Source: an uncultured Christensenella sp. (lineage in GTDB: Bacteria; Bacillota; Clostridia; Christensenellales; UBA1242). From it: a stretch of DNA of 47,750 bases. The notes under the pieces are model-generated. The model did not search any database and was not told the origin of the DNA. It was given only the letters and a program-made list of their open reading frames with translations. Position 1 is the first letter of the stretch. Each line of letters starts with the position of its first letter. The stretch lies in the NCBI GenBank assembly GCA_949292875.1, contig CASFBJ010000021.1:1-47750 (forward strand), read 5' to 3'. This document shows positions 40,106 through 47,750 of this stretch, piece after piece. The translations under genes and the position numbers were made by a program.

Positions 40106-40460
40106 ATATCCACAGATTTATGCACAATTTTTAGTTAATAATTTATAAATATTCATAAAGAATTTTGTAAAATTATGTAGAAATTGTATAAAAATACAAA
40201 AAGTTTTCCACTTATCCACATAAATCACAGAGTTATCCACATTAAATATTTGAATAATTGTTCTATATTTACGGTTTTAGCACACTTTTTCGTTCAACAT
40301 TTAAGATTTATCCACATATTAATATTTTTCAAAATGTATATATTCAAAATTTATATTTATTCATTATTTTTAGATGTAAATTATATTTTGATTGGTTTTT
40401 CTTTATATTTTGCTCTGCATAAATATTCATTATTGTTTTTGTCAAATAATAAAATACTAC
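40106..40460 (+). other. oriC: DnaA-box cluster with AT-rich flank: oriC candidate
   Basis: Four boxes match TTATNCACA, all on the plus strand: 40118-40126 (TTATGCACA), 40212-40220, 40233-40241 and 40308-40316 (TTATCCACA). Near matches lie at 40106-40114 (ATATCCACA) and 40204-40212 (TTTTCCACT). An almost pure A/T stretch (about 40317-40400) follows, as a DNA-unwinding element would. The region is the gap between divergent minus-strand (left) and plus-strand (right) genes. dnaA and dnaN are not in the window. The 489-bp region has no other supported feature apart from the mrnC promoter. Confidence 0.6.
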
Positions 40461-40470
40461 ATTAAAGTGC

Positions 40471-40499
40471 TTTACATAACAAACTTTTTTCATTATAAT
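40471..40499 (+). promoter_or_regulatory. Promoter of the mrnC operon (predicted leaderless)
   Basis: TTTACA (40471-40476), 17 bp, TATAAT (40494-40499), then 6 bases and ATG 40506. Confidence 0.75.
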
Positions 40500-40505
40500 A
40501 TATAC

Positions 40506-40934
40506 ATGAAATATTTAGAGGATATATTTGATAAAACAAATGAGAAACCCGAACTTATACATTCATTGTCATTAGCATTTTTAGGAGATGCTATACATTC
40601 ATTGTATATGCGTAACAAACTTGTATGTAGTAAAGACTTTAAGCAAAAAGATATGCAACGAATTACATCGCAGGTTGTTTGTGCGAAAAATCAGGCAAAG
40701 GCTTTTGATTTTATATTTTCAGATTTGCAGTCTAATGAAATGGAAGTTGCTTTACGGGCAAGAAATGCAAAAACTAATAATATTGCAAAAAATAGTTCAA
40801 TAGAGGAATACAAAAAAAGCACTGCTTTTGAAGCTTTGCTTGGCTATGAATATCTAAAGGGTGAAATAGACAGGTTATCATATTTTTTAAATGTTACTTT
40901 GCAAATAGCAAATATAGAAAAGGAAATAATATAA
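40506..40934 (+). CDS. mrnC: Mini-ribonuclease 3
   Basis: This 142-residue RNase III catalytic-domain-only enzyme matures 23S rRNA ends in Bacillota. 'LIHSLSLAFLGDAIHSLYMRNKL' is the signature helix with the acidic metal-binding residues, and 'ALRARNAKTNNIAKNSSIEEYKKSTAFEALLGYEYLKG' is the typical second half. ATG 40506 aligns to the family start. No SD is present, and TATAAT ends 6 bases before, so it should be leaderless; a longer frame to 40392 crosses the promoter. rlmB begins immediately after the stop, a B. subtilis-like order. Confidence 0.94.
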   Translation: MKYLEDIFDKTNEKPELIHSLSLAFLGDAIHSLYMRNKLVCSKDFKQKDMQRITSQVVCAKNQAKAFDFIFSDLQSNEMEVALRARNAKTNNIAKNSSIEEYKKSTAFEALLGYEYLKGEIDRLSYFLNVTLQIANIEKEII

Positions 40935-41669
40935 ATGATTATATTTGGTAGAAATAGTGTAAAAGAAGCACTTTTAAGTGATGCAAATGTGGTAAAAGTG
41001 TATATAAAAGATGGAATAAGTGGGCAAGAGAATCAGGAAGTTATAAACATAATCAAAAATTCTGGTGTAGAGTATAAGTTTTCTCCTAGAGCTTATATGG
41101 ATAAAAGGGCAAACTTCCAAAAACATCAGGGGTTTATTGCTGAAATATCTGATTTTAAATATTGTGAAGTTCAAGATATAATTGATTTTGCTAATGCAAA
41201 AGGTGAACAACTATTTTTGTGTATATTAGATGGCATTGAAGACCCGCATAATTTAGGTAGTATTATTAGAACTTGTGAATGTGCAGGAGTTCATGGTATA
41301 GTGATAGAAAAAAATAGGGCTTGCGATGTAAATAGTACTGTTATTAAGGTGTCTGCAGGTGCTAGTAATCACATGAAGGTGGCAAAAGTTGCTAATATCC
41401 CCCAACTTATAGATAAACTTAAAAAGTCAGGTGTATGGGTATATAGTGTTGAACTTGGTAACACACTTATATATGATACAAACTTAAAGGGCGATTTGGC
41501 ACTTGTGATAGGTTCAGAAGGTAGGGGTACAAGAAGAATAATACTTGATAAATGTGATGCTGTACTTTCTTTGCCTATGTTTGGAAAAGTAAATAGTCTA
41601 AATGCATCAAATGCTTGTGCTATAGCACTATATGAAGCAGTAAGACAAAGAAAGGTGGTGCAAGATTGA
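40935..41669 (+). CDS. rlmB: 23S rRNA 2'-O-ribose methyltransferase, TrmH/RlmB type
   Basis: 244-residue SpoU-family methyltransferase. N-terminal substrate-binding domain (about 1-75), then the knotted domain with motif 1 'LDGIEDPHNLGSIIRTCECAG', motif 2 'LALVIGSEGRGTRR' and motif 3 'LSLPMFGKVNSLNASNACAIALYE'. It methylates the ribose of 23S G2251 or a tRNA/rRNA equivalent. AAGGA lies 12 bases before ATG 40935. It overlaps sigH by 4 bases. Confidence 0.93.
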   Translation: MIIFGRNSVKEALLSDANVVKVYIKDGISGQENQEVINIIKNSGVEYKFSPRAYMDKRANFQKHQGFIAEISDFKYCEVQDIIDFANAKGEQLFLCILDGIEDPHNLGSIIRTCECAGVHGIVIEKNRACDVNSTVIKVSAGASNHMKVAKVANIPQLIDKLKKSGVWVYSVELGNTLIYDTNLKGDLALVIGSEGRGTRRIILDKCDAVLSLPMFGKVNSLNASNACAIALYEAVRQRKVVQD

Positions 41670-42271
41670 AAAATCATACAAAAAAAGAGATATGTGATTT
41701 AGTAAAAAAAGCGCAACAAGGTGATAGGCAAAGTTTTAATTTTCTTTTTGATATTTATAATAATTTTATAAAAAGCATTGCTAGAAGGTATATATTTGTA
41801 GGTGGCGACATAGAAGACTTAATACAAATAGGATTTATAGGAATGTGTGAAGCAATACAAAAATATGATATAAATAGTGATGCAAGTTTTAAAACATTTT
41901 TGTATATATGCGTTCAAGCGGAGATAAAAAATGCGATTACAAAGTCAAATAACAACAAAAATAAAGCACTTCATGATAGTATAAGTTTAGACATAGAAGT
42001 AGACGAAGACGATTCTTGGGCTTATGTACTAGTTAGCGAAGACAAAACACCTGAAGAGCAAACAATACAAAAGCAAAAAATAAAATTGATATTTGATAAA
42101 CTTAAAATGGGGCTGAATGAAAAAGAAAAAAGCATTCTGTTATATTACTTAAAGGGATACAAATATATAGAGATAGCAGAAAAATTGGATGTAGATACAA
42201 AGTATGTAGATAATACACTAACAAAAGCAAAAAAATTATTGCAAAAACTTAAAGCGGAGGAAGATTTATGA
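41666..42271 (+). CDS. sigH: Sigma-H-type (Spo0H) RNA polymerase sigma factor
   Basis: 201 residues of a sigma-70 family factor with regions 2 and 4 only. Region 2: 'ARRYIFVGGDIEDLIQIGFIGMCEAIQKYD' and 'SFKTFLYICVQAEIKNAI', resembling SigH (family 'GxDxEDLIQEGMIGL'). Region 4: 'LNEKEKSILLYYLKGYKYIEIAEKLDVDTKYVDNTLTKAKKLL'. In B. subtilis sigH follows mrnC-rlmB (with yacP between); the same order here, plus SpoVM, supports SigH over an ECF factor. Start TTG 41666 overlaps the rlmB stop; SD AAAGGTGG. It would control post-exponential and early sporulation genes. Confidence 0.83.
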   Translation: MKNHTKKEICDLVKKAQQGDRQSFNFLFDIYNNFIKSIARRYIFVGGDIEDLIQIGFIGMCEAIQKYDINSDASFKTFLYICVQAEIKNAITKSNNNKNKALHDSISLDIEVDEDDSWAYVLVSEDKTPEEQTIQKQKIKLIFDKLKMGLNEKEKSILLYYLKGYKYIEIAEKLDVDTKYVDNTLTKAKKLLQKLKAEEDL

Positions 42272-43716
42272 GTAATTACATTTCATTATATAGAAAGTAT
42301 AGACCTAAAATTTTTGATGAGATAGTAGGACAAGAACATATAGTAAATACTTTAAAAAATCAAATAAAAAATAATGAAATAGCACACGCCTATCTTTTTA
42401 CAGGTACTAGGGGAACAGGTAAAACTTCTTGTGCTAAGATTTTTGCAAAAGCGGTAAATTGTCTACAACCAAAAGATGGTTCGCCTTGTTATGAGTGCTC
42501 AGTATGCAAAGCGCTAGATAATGCAAATATGGATATTATAGAGATAGATGCTGCAAGTAATAATAGTGTAGAAGATATAAGAGAAATGAGAGAAAATATA
42601 AAATTTACACCTGTAAATTGTAGGTATAAGGTTTATATTATTGATGAAGTTCATATGCTTAGTCCTAGTGCCTTTAATGCACTACTTAAAAGCATAGAAG
42701 AACCGCCTTCTCATATAATATTTATACTAGCAACAACTGAAGTGCATAAGATACCTGCAACTATATTAAGTAGAGTTGTGAGATTAGATTTTAGGCTAGT
42801 AGGGCAAGATTGCTTACAGGAACATATAAGGCATATATTTGAAAAAGAAGGCATACAAGCAGATGAACTTTCTATTCGTGAGATTGCAAGATTAGGCGAA
42901 GGTAGTGTAAGAGATGCTTTTAGTATAGCGGAGTGTGTAAATAGTTACGCAAATAAGCATATTAAATACGAAGATGTGCTAGTTTGTATGGGCATTAGTG
43001 GTAGAGATACACTTCAAAGCATAGTTTGTTCTATTTTAGAAAAAGATAAAGGCAAATTTTTTGAAATAGTAAACGAGCTTTATTTGCAAGGTAAAAATTT
43101 TGCACTACTTTCAAAAGAATTAGTTAGTTTTTTAAGAGATATGATGATTTGTAAAACTTGTAAAAATGCTAATGATATATTGCAGTTACCTATCACAGAA
43201 TTTGAAAAGTTGCATGATTTTTCTATTGTATATGAAGAAGACAAAGTTTTTGAAGTTATGACTATGTTCGTTGATGCGGAAAGTGAGTTTAGGTATGCAA
43301 ACAATGCAAAAATGCTTTTTGAAAGCGTAGCTGTACTAAGTATGAATGAAGACTTGGTAAAAAAAAACGAGCAAATAGATGATGAGATAGAAAAAAGGAC
43401 ATATTCTCCTAAAGAAATATGGGGAAAAATAATGTCTTTAGTATACGAAAAAGAATATTTTGCATTACACGCACTTTGTGGAGATTTAACAGATTTAAAA
43501 ATAGAGGGAAAAACTTTAATAGTAGGTACAGACAAAAGAGGGCTAGCAGAAACTTTTGTTAACTTAGGATACAAAGAGATTATGCAAGAAATTATTAAAG
43601 AATTAGGTTTTGATTTTGATGTACAAATGGTTCAAAAGGAAAAAACAAAAACTAAACAAGAAGTCATACATGAAAAACTTACAAAAGTTTTTGGTAAAAA
43701 CATAGTTTTTGAGTAG
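42268..43716 (+). CDS. dnaX: DNA polymerase III tau/gamma subunit
   Basis: This 482-residue AAA+ clamp-loader ATPase has Walker A GTRGTGKT (46-53), zinc module cysteines C65, C74, C77, C80, Walker B 'YIIDEVHML' and the sensor/Arg finger region 'TTEVHKIPATILSRV'. Domain III follows, and the C-terminal tau-like part is short. ATGA overlap with sigH and SD GGAGGAAG. Family members of 480-560 residues are common in Bacillota. Confidence 0.95.
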   Translation: MSNYISLYRKYRPKIFDEIVGQEHIVNTLKNQIKNNEIAHAYLFTGTRGTGKTSCAKIFAKAVNCLQPKDGSPCYECSVCKALDNANMDIIEIDAASNNSVEDIREMRENIKFTPVNCRYKVYIIDEVHMLSPSAFNALLKSIEEPPSHIIFILATTEVHKIPATILSRVVRLDFRLVGQDCLQEHIRHIFEKEGIQADELSIREIARLGEGSVRDAFSIAECVNSYANKHIKYEDVLVCMGISGRDTLQSIVCSILEKDKGKFFEIVNELYLQGKNFALLSKELVSFLRDMMICKTCKNANDILQLPITEFEKLHDFSIVYEEDKVFEVMTMFVDAESEFRYANNAKMLFESVAVLSMNEDLVKKNEQIDDEIEKRTYSPKEIWGKIMSLVYEKEYFALHALCGDLTDLKIEGKTLIVGTDKRGLAETFVNLGYKEIMQEIIKELGFDFDVQMVQKEKTKTKQEVIHEKLTKVFGKNIVFE

Positions 43717-43774
43717 CAATTAGCAAGTAAAATATGTAGAATATGATTGAATATAGAAAAAGGAGTTATTTAAT

Positions 43775-44098
43775 ATGGGATTTAAAGGTGGCTTTGGTGG
43801 CGGATTTAATATGCAAAGTTTAATGCAACAAGCTAAAAAAATGCAAGAGGATATGCAAAAGGCACAAGAAGAACTTGAAACTGAAGTAGTTGAGGCAAGT
43901 GTTGGTGGCGGAATGGTAAGTATTTGTATGAATGGAAAGAAAGAAATAAAAAGCGTGAAAATAAAACCAGAAGCTGTTGACCCTGAAGATATAGAAATGC
44001 TAGAAGATTTGTTAGTTGCAGGGTTTAATGAAGCAAGCGCTAAAGCAGATGAGTTAGCGTCTCAAAAAATGCCACAAGGCTTAAATGGATTGATGTAA
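43775..44098 (+). CDS. YbaB/EbfC nucleoid-associated protein
   Basis: 107-residue DNA-binding protein found between dnaX and recR in most bacteria. 'MQSLMQQAKKMQEDMQKAQEELETEVVEASVGGGMVSICMNGKKEIKSVKI' is the family signature, with a coiled-coil N terminus and an EbfC strand core. SD AAGGAG precedes ATG 43775. recR starts one base after its stop. Confidence 0.95.
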   Translation: MGFKGGFGGGFNMQSLMQQAKKMQEDMQKAQEELETEVVEASVGGGMVSICMNGKKEIKSVKIKPEAVDPEDIEMLEDLLVAGFNEASAKADELASQKMPQGLNGLM

Positions 44099-44099
44099 A

Positions 44100-44693
44100 A
44101 TGAGAGAAGATTTATTACCTATAGAGAAATTGATAGCTTATTTTCAAAAATTAGGTGGAGTAGGTTACAAGACTGCACAAAGATATGCTTATAAAATAAT
44201 AGATATGGATAAAGAAGATGTGACAGAGTTTGCGGACGCATTATTAGATGTGAAGCAAAACATACATTATTGTAAAATTTGTGGTAATTTTACAGATAAA
44301 GAAGTGTGTAATATATGTAATTCTAGAAAAAGTGATATTATTTGTGTTGTGAAAGAACCTAAAGATGTTTTTGCTTTTGAGAAGGTAAAATCACATGATT
44401 TTTTGTATCATGTTTTACATGGTTGTATCTCTCCACTTGAAAACAAGGGTCCAGATGATATAAGGATAAAAGAACTTTTAGAAAGAATAAAGGGCGGAAA
44501 TGTTAAAGAAATATTAGTTGCAACAAACCCAGATGTAGAAGGTGAAGCAACAGCAATGTATATTGCTCAAATATTAAAGCCTTTAAATATTAAATGCACT
44601 AGGCTTGCTCAAGGCATTTCAATGGGTGCAGATATAGAGTATGCAGATGAAGTTACGCTTAATAAAGCGATAGAGTCTAGGACAGAAATGTAA
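44100..44693 (+). CDS. recR: Recombination mediator RecR
   Basis: 197 residues. Helix-hairpin-helix 'KLGGVGYKTAQRYAYKI', a zinc finger with C58, C61, C70, C73, and a Toprim domain ('IICVVKEPKDVFAFEKV', 'EILVATNPDVEGEATAMYI') followed by 'TRLAQGISMGADIEYADEVTL'. It loads RecA with RecF/RecO at gaps. ATG 44100 lies one base after the ybaB stop with only a weak SD, so translation is probably coupled. Confidence 0.95.
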   Translation: MREDLLPIEKLIAYFQKLGGVGYKTAQRYAYKIIDMDKEDVTEFADALLDVKQNIHYCKICGNFTDKEVCNICNSRKSDIICVVKEPKDVFAFEKVKSHDFLYHVLHGCISPLENKGPDDIRIKELLERIKGGNVKEILVATNPDVEGEATAMYIAQILKPLNIKCTRLAQGISMGADIEYADEVTLNKAIESRTEM

Positions 44694-44767
44694 TATTGTT
44701 GAAAAATATTTATTATCATGCAAACGCGAATGAGTTTAACATTGAGTAAAGATTGGGAAGGTGAATT

Positions 44768-45904
44768 ATGGGATTATTTAGTTTTTTAAAAAGGCAACTT
44801 TTAAAAGTTATACAAATGGAAGAAATGCCAGCAAATGTGTTGGTAAAAAAATATAGACTAGAAGATAGAGATGAAATAATGAATAGTTCTAGTCTTGTAG
44901 TTAGACCCGGCCAAGTTGCTATATTTGTTCACAAAGGTGAAATATGCGATGTTTTTGCAGAAGGTACATACAAACTAGCAAGTGAAAATATACCTGTTTT
45001 AACAAAAGTATTGTCATTACCTACAGGTTTTGATAGTCCTATTAAAGCAGATGTGTATTTTGTAAATGTTAGGCAAGTGACAGGATTAAAGTGGGGGACG
45101 CAAAATCCTGTTATGATGAGAGATAAAGAGTTTGGAAATGTGAGAGTAAGAGGCTTTGGTGTATACGCAATGCAAATAATAGACCCTAAAGTTTTCATGC
45201 GTCAAGTTTCAGGTGTAAGTGATTGTACTATAGAAAATGTAGATGGACAATTTAAGCCTATGATTTTAGAAGCTCTTACAGATACTATTGCAGAAAGCAA
45301 AATTTCAGCATTAGACCTTGCTATGAATTACAGAGAATTTTCTGATGAAGTTCTTAAAGTTGCTGAAAATAGTATGTCAAAATTTGGTGTTAAAATTACA
45401 AGTATGGTTATAGAAAATATTTCTTTACCAGAAGAAGTTGAAAAGGCTTTAGACGAGAGAACCAAACTTGGAATACTTAAAGATGAAATGGGTACATATA
45501 CTCAATATCAAGCTGCAAATGCACTTCGTGATGCTGCTCAAAATGAAAGCGATGGAAACCTAGCAGGATTAGGTGTAGGTCTTGGCGCAGGTACAACAAT
45601 GGGTAATATATTTGCTAATGCTTTGGCAGGACAAAATATGCAAAATAATAATCAAAATAATGCACAAGAAAAAGTAGAATGTGTTTGTCCTGGTTGTGGA
45701 GCAAATCTAATGAAAAAAGCAAAGTTTTGTCCAGAATGTGGCGTAAAAATAGTGAAAACTTGTAGTAAATGCGGTCATGAGTTAAAAAATAATCAAAAGT
45801 TCTGTCCTGAATGTGGAACGCCAACTGGTAAAGTGTGCCCTAAGTGCGGTAAGAGCATTTCTAATAAAGCAAAGTTCTGTCCTGAATGTGGAGAAAAATT
45901 TTAG
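44768..45904 (+). CDS. SPFH-domain protein with three C-terminal zinc ribbons (YdjI-like)
   Basis: 378 residues. N-terminal about 30-240 is the SPFH/virion core protein-like domain ('SSLVVRPGQVAIFVHKGEICDVFAEGTYKL', 'KVFMRQVSGVSDCTIENV'). A Gly/Asn-rich linker follows, and residues about 300-378 hold three zinc ribbons of the type CPxCG...FCPECG. The architecture matches B. subtilis YdjI, co-occurring with zinc-ribbon membrane proteins. SPFH proteins organise membrane patches. SD GAAGGTG precedes ATG 44768. First gene of a trio. Confidence 0.87.
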   Translation: MGLFSFLKRQLLKVIQMEEMPANVLVKKYRLEDRDEIMNSSSLVVRPGQVAIFVHKGEICDVFAEGTYKLASENIPVLTKVLSLPTGFDSPIKADVYFVNVRQVTGLKWGTQNPVMMRDKEFGNVRVRGFGVYAMQIIDPKVFMRQVSGVSDCTIENVDGQFKPMILEALTDTIAESKISALDLAMNYREFSDEVLKVAENSMSKFGVKITSMVIENISLPEEVEKALDERTKLGILKDEMGTYTQYQAANALRDAAQNESDGNLAGLGVGLGAGTTMGNIFANALAGQNMQNNNQNNAQEKVECVCPGCGANLMKKAKFCPECGVKIVKTCSKCGHELKNNQKFCPECGTPTGKVCPKCGKSISNKAKFCPECGEKF

Positions 45905-45907
45905 CCT

Positions 45908-46948
45908 ATGAATAAAAATGAATTGCAGAGCATACAAGGGAAATGTGAAAATTGTGGTGCTAATCTAGAATATTCCATAAATAAAAAAGCACTTTTTTGC
46001 GATAGTTGTGGTAGTACTGTGCAAGTAAATGATGAGAACAAGACTGCAAAGCATATTTTGAATGATATAGATGTGCAGAATGAACAAAATGATGAAAATG
46101 TGGTAAATATTTTTAAGTGTGAAAACTGTGGCGCAGATATTACTTTAAATAGTTTTGAAATATCAAAAGGGTGTCCGTATTGTGAAAGTTCTAATGTGAT
46201 TGCTATAGAAGATATTGTAGGTTTAAAACCTGATAAAATAGTTAGGTTTGAGTTTGAAAAAGAAGAAGCAAGCAAAAGATTTGTTGCTCATATAAAAAAG
46301 AAGTTTTTTGTACCTAGGCCATTTAAAAAAAGTACTCCCAAACAAAATATTAGTTCATTATATTTTTCTAGTTTTTCTTTTGATGCAGATTCTCATACAA
46401 GATATAATGGTAGATTATATAGGTATGAAAAAAGAAATGATGAACAAGTTAAAAATGTATTTTATGTAAATGGAAACTTGGCACTAAAGCATAGAGATAT
46501 ATTAGTTGAAAGTAGTAGCAAACTTTCGCAAGCAACTCTTAATTATGTATTGCCATACAATCTAGAAAAAAAAGTAGATTTTAAGCAAGAATATCTTTTA
46601 GGTTTTACAGTAGAAAGGTATGACAATGCTTTTAGAGATAGTGTAAAAAGTTCTAATACAATAATGAAAAGAGATATTGAAAATGCTATTGTAAATAGAT
46701 ATAATGCAGATGGTGTAGAAGAACTTAAAACAAATATTCATTATATAAATAGATTTTACGAATACACAATATTACCTGTTTATTTTGTTGAGTATGAGTA
46801 TAAGAAAAAGAAGTATACAACTTATATGAATGGACAAACGGGTAAAGTTGGTGGAAAATTGCCAAAATCACCGATAAAAATTGCTTTTGTTTCAATTTTG
46901 GGCATTTTAATTTTTGCGTTTTTTGTATTTATATTGCCTATGCTTTAA
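45908..46948 (+). CDS. TFIIB-type zinc-ribbon protein with C-terminal membrane helix
   Basis: 346 residues with two N-terminal zinc ribbons (CENCGANLEYS...FCDSCGST at about 13-35; CENCGADITLN...CPYCESS at about 71-92), a soluble middle domain starting 'DKIVRFEFEKEEASKRF' that is conserved with SPFH-linked YdjH/J-like proteins, and a single C-terminal helix ('IAFVSILGILIFAFFVFILPML'). It starts 3 bases after the SPFH gene, which suggests a complex at the membrane. The SD is not obvious, so it may be coupled. Confidence 0.8.
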   Translation: MNKNELQSIQGKCENCGANLEYSINKKALFCDSCGSTVQVNDENKTAKHILNDIDVQNEQNDENVVNIFKCENCGADITLNSFEISKGCPYCESSNVIAIEDIVGLKPDKIVRFEFEKEEASKRFVAHIKKKFFVPRPFKKSTPKQNISSLYFSSFSFDADSHTRYNGRLYRYEKRNDEQVKNVFYVNGNLALKHRDILVESSSKLSQATLNYVLPYNLEKKVDFKQEYLLGFTVERYDNAFRDSVKSSNTIMKRDIENAIVNRYNADGVEELKTNIHYINRFYEYTILPVYFVEYEYKKKKYTTYMNGQTGKVGGKLPKSPIKIAFVSILGILIFAFFVFILPML

Positions 46949-46972
46949 TTTAGATATATGGAGGAAAATTTT

Positions 46973-47389
46973 ATGAATTATGTTGAAAAAGGAAAAGTTG
47001 CTCTAATACTTTTTGGAGTTGCTCTATTTGTTTTGTGTGCGATTTGTGAAGTTGTTGGTATAGTACTACTTACTAACTATACAGTAACTAACCTAATTTT
47101 TGGTATTATATTAATAATTGTTGGTGTGTTCCTATTGCTTTTAGGTATATATTTTGTATGGGTTGGCGCTTCCCAAAAAGCAACAAAAGGAAGCATAAAA
47201 GAGCAAAATGATATAGCAAAAAATACAGTAAATGCAAAACTATGTTCAAAATGTGGAAATGAAGTGCCTACAGGTGCAGAGTATTGCCCTAAGTGCGGTC
47301 AAACTTCTTCATCTTGTAAAGTTTGTGAATGTGGCGCAGAAAATAACATAGAGAACACAAAGTGCACAAGTTGTGGAAAAGATATATAG
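46973..47389 (+). CDS. Small membrane protein with C-terminal zinc ribbons
   Basis: 138 residues with two adjacent membrane segments (about 9-31 and 40-63) and a cytoplasmic tail with zinc ribbons (CSKCGNEVPTGAEYCPKCG, then CKVCECG and CTSCGKD). ATG 46973 follows GGAGGA (46960-46965); the ATG at 46958 reads through this SD and is less likely. The third protein of the SPFH/zinc-ribbon trio. Confidence 0.8.
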   Translation: MNYVEKGKVALILFGVALFVLCAICEVVGIVLLTNYTVTNLIFGIILIIVGVFLLLLGIYFVWVGASQKATKGSIKEQNDIAKNTVNAKLCSKCGNEVPTGAEYCPKCGQTSSSCKVCECGAENNIENTKCTSCGKDI

Positions 47390-47406
47390 AATTATTAATC
47401 ATATGA

Positions 47407-47440
47407 TAAAAGGTTATAGTTAAATCTATAATCTTTTTTC
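47407..47440 (+). terminator. Terminator of the SPFH trio
   Basis: AAAGGTTATAG-TTAAAT-CTATAATCTTT followed by T residues. The rest to 47581 is AT-rich and empty. Confidence 0.8.
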
Positions 47441-47637
47441 AATTTTAAAATAATTTTATTAATATTTGTTTTTTTGTTAAAAAACATATATTACTTTACA
47501 TTTGTTACATAATAATATAGTTATGGTATTAAAGGCTCAATATAACTAAAATAAATAATAATAAATAAAAATCCACGTAAATGTGAAGTGAACCCAATTT
47601 TTGCTCCGCAAAAATAAAAACCACTTTAATAAAAGTG

Positions 47638-47665
47638 CCTCCTATGATACAATTATCATAGGAGG
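47638..47665 (+). promoter_or_regulatory. RBS-hiding hairpin before the transposase
   Basis: An 11-bp perfect stem (CCTCCTATGAT / ATCATAGGAGG, 6-base loop) buries the AGGAGG ribosome binding site of the transposase gene. This is the usual protection of IS elements against translation from read-through mRNA. Confidence 0.8.
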
Positions 47666-47672
47666 TATTTTT

Positions 47673-47750
47673 ATGGCTAGTAAAGGACAAAAATTTAATT
47701 CTTACTCACCAGAACTAAAACAAGAAATTTTAAATAAATACTTTAATCAA
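47673..47750 (+). CDS. IS3-type transposase OrfA, N-terminal fragment
   Basis: Only 26 residues are in the window: MASKGQKFNSYSPELKQEIL..., the start of an IS3-type OrfA helix-turn-helix ('KGQKFxSYSxELK'). ATG 47673 lies 7 bases after AGGAGG. The frame runs off the window. Confidence 0.8.
   Translation, partial: MASKGQKFNSYSPELKQEILNKYFNQ

Larger units (their letters stand above)
47584..47750 (+). mobile_element. IS3-family insertion sequence, left part, cut by the window end
   Basis: TGAAGTGAACCC at 47584 is a plausible TG-type IS3 tip, equal to the tip in the palindrome at 16611-16660. Three hairpins follow before the transposase: ATTTTTGC/GCAAAAAT (47597-47615), CACTTT/AAAGTG (47622-47637) and CCTCCTATGAT/ATCATAGGAGG (47638-47665). 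The exact left boundary is uncertain because the flank AAAATCCACG is also shared with the palindrome. Confidence 0.7.

Noticed and set aside
40184-40465. 93-residue ORF across the DnaA-box region.
   Set aside because: No SD, low-complexity composition, and it overlaps the DnaA boxes.
44929-45198. Minus-strand ORFs inside the SPFH and zinc-ribbon genes.
   Set aside because: They lack SDs and mirror well-supported plus-strand genes.

Overview
The window is a strongly AT-rich chromosomal segment of a low-GC Bacillota, most likely an uncultured gut-type Clostridia lineage. The evidence is Bacillota gene order (priA-def-fmt-rlmN-...-rsgA-rpe with spoVM beside it; mrnC-rlmB-sigH; dnaX-ybaB-recR), a short archaeal/eukaryotic-type ProRS, frequent TTG starts, consensus sigma-A promoters (TTGACA-17-TATAAT) and compact rho-independent terminators. 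The 26-codon SpoVM homologue and SigH point to an endospore-forming ancestry. Species cannot be assigned from this sequence alone.

Layout. 1-143: 3' end of a 16S rRNA gene followed directly by a terminator, so this 16S copy is not linked to 23S. 0.3-7.1 kb: single-gene units, each with its own promoter and terminator (leucine-rich-repeat protein, PepD-type dipeptidase, ProRS, unknown protein, His/Cys-rich COG0523 metallochaperone GTPase, unknown protein, SpoVM). 7.2-15.2 kb: seven-gene housekeeping operon priA-def-fmt-rlmN-argS-rsgA-rpe with a predicted leaderless first gene. 15.3-20.7 kb: accessory island beside tRNA-Lys(CTT). It holds two paralogous promoter-driven structured ncRNAs flanking a SLOG-type gene and an Xre regulator, then a decayed prophage (small terminase, ParB-like, methyltransferase-like, SPL-type radical SAM, truncated DUF488-like ORF, integrase tail). 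Three copies of the tRNA-Lys 3' end mark attachment sites. 20.7-21.4 kb: eight tRNAs on the minus strand. 21.6-29.2 kb: Dus, a Na/Pi transporter, pgk-tpiA-gpmI, and a MazF without an antitoxin gene. 29.3-36.6 kb (minus strand): rpiB, then a four-gene surface toxin operon (exported partner, membrane-anchored HINT pretoxin, two SUKH immunity paralogues) preceded by a folded 5' leader RNA. 36.7-40.0 kb (minus): acidic zinc-ribbon protein, ackA, VanW protein. 40.1-40.46 kb: DnaA-box cluster with AT-rich flank, an oriC candidate. 40.5-47.4 kb (plus): mrnC-rlmB-sigH-dnaX, ybaB-recR and an SPFH/zinc-ribbon trio. 47.58 kb to the end: start of an IS3-type insertion sequence.

How it fits together. Most genes are core translation, repair, glycolysis and acetate-fermentation functions. 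The accessory content sits in the tRNA-Lys island and the toxin operon. The best candidates for something undescribed are the paired ncRNAs at 15.54 and 16.81 kb, the pseudoknot-capable leader at 36.42-36.56 kb, and the operon it precedes. All functional calls come from reading motifs by eye; no database search was run.
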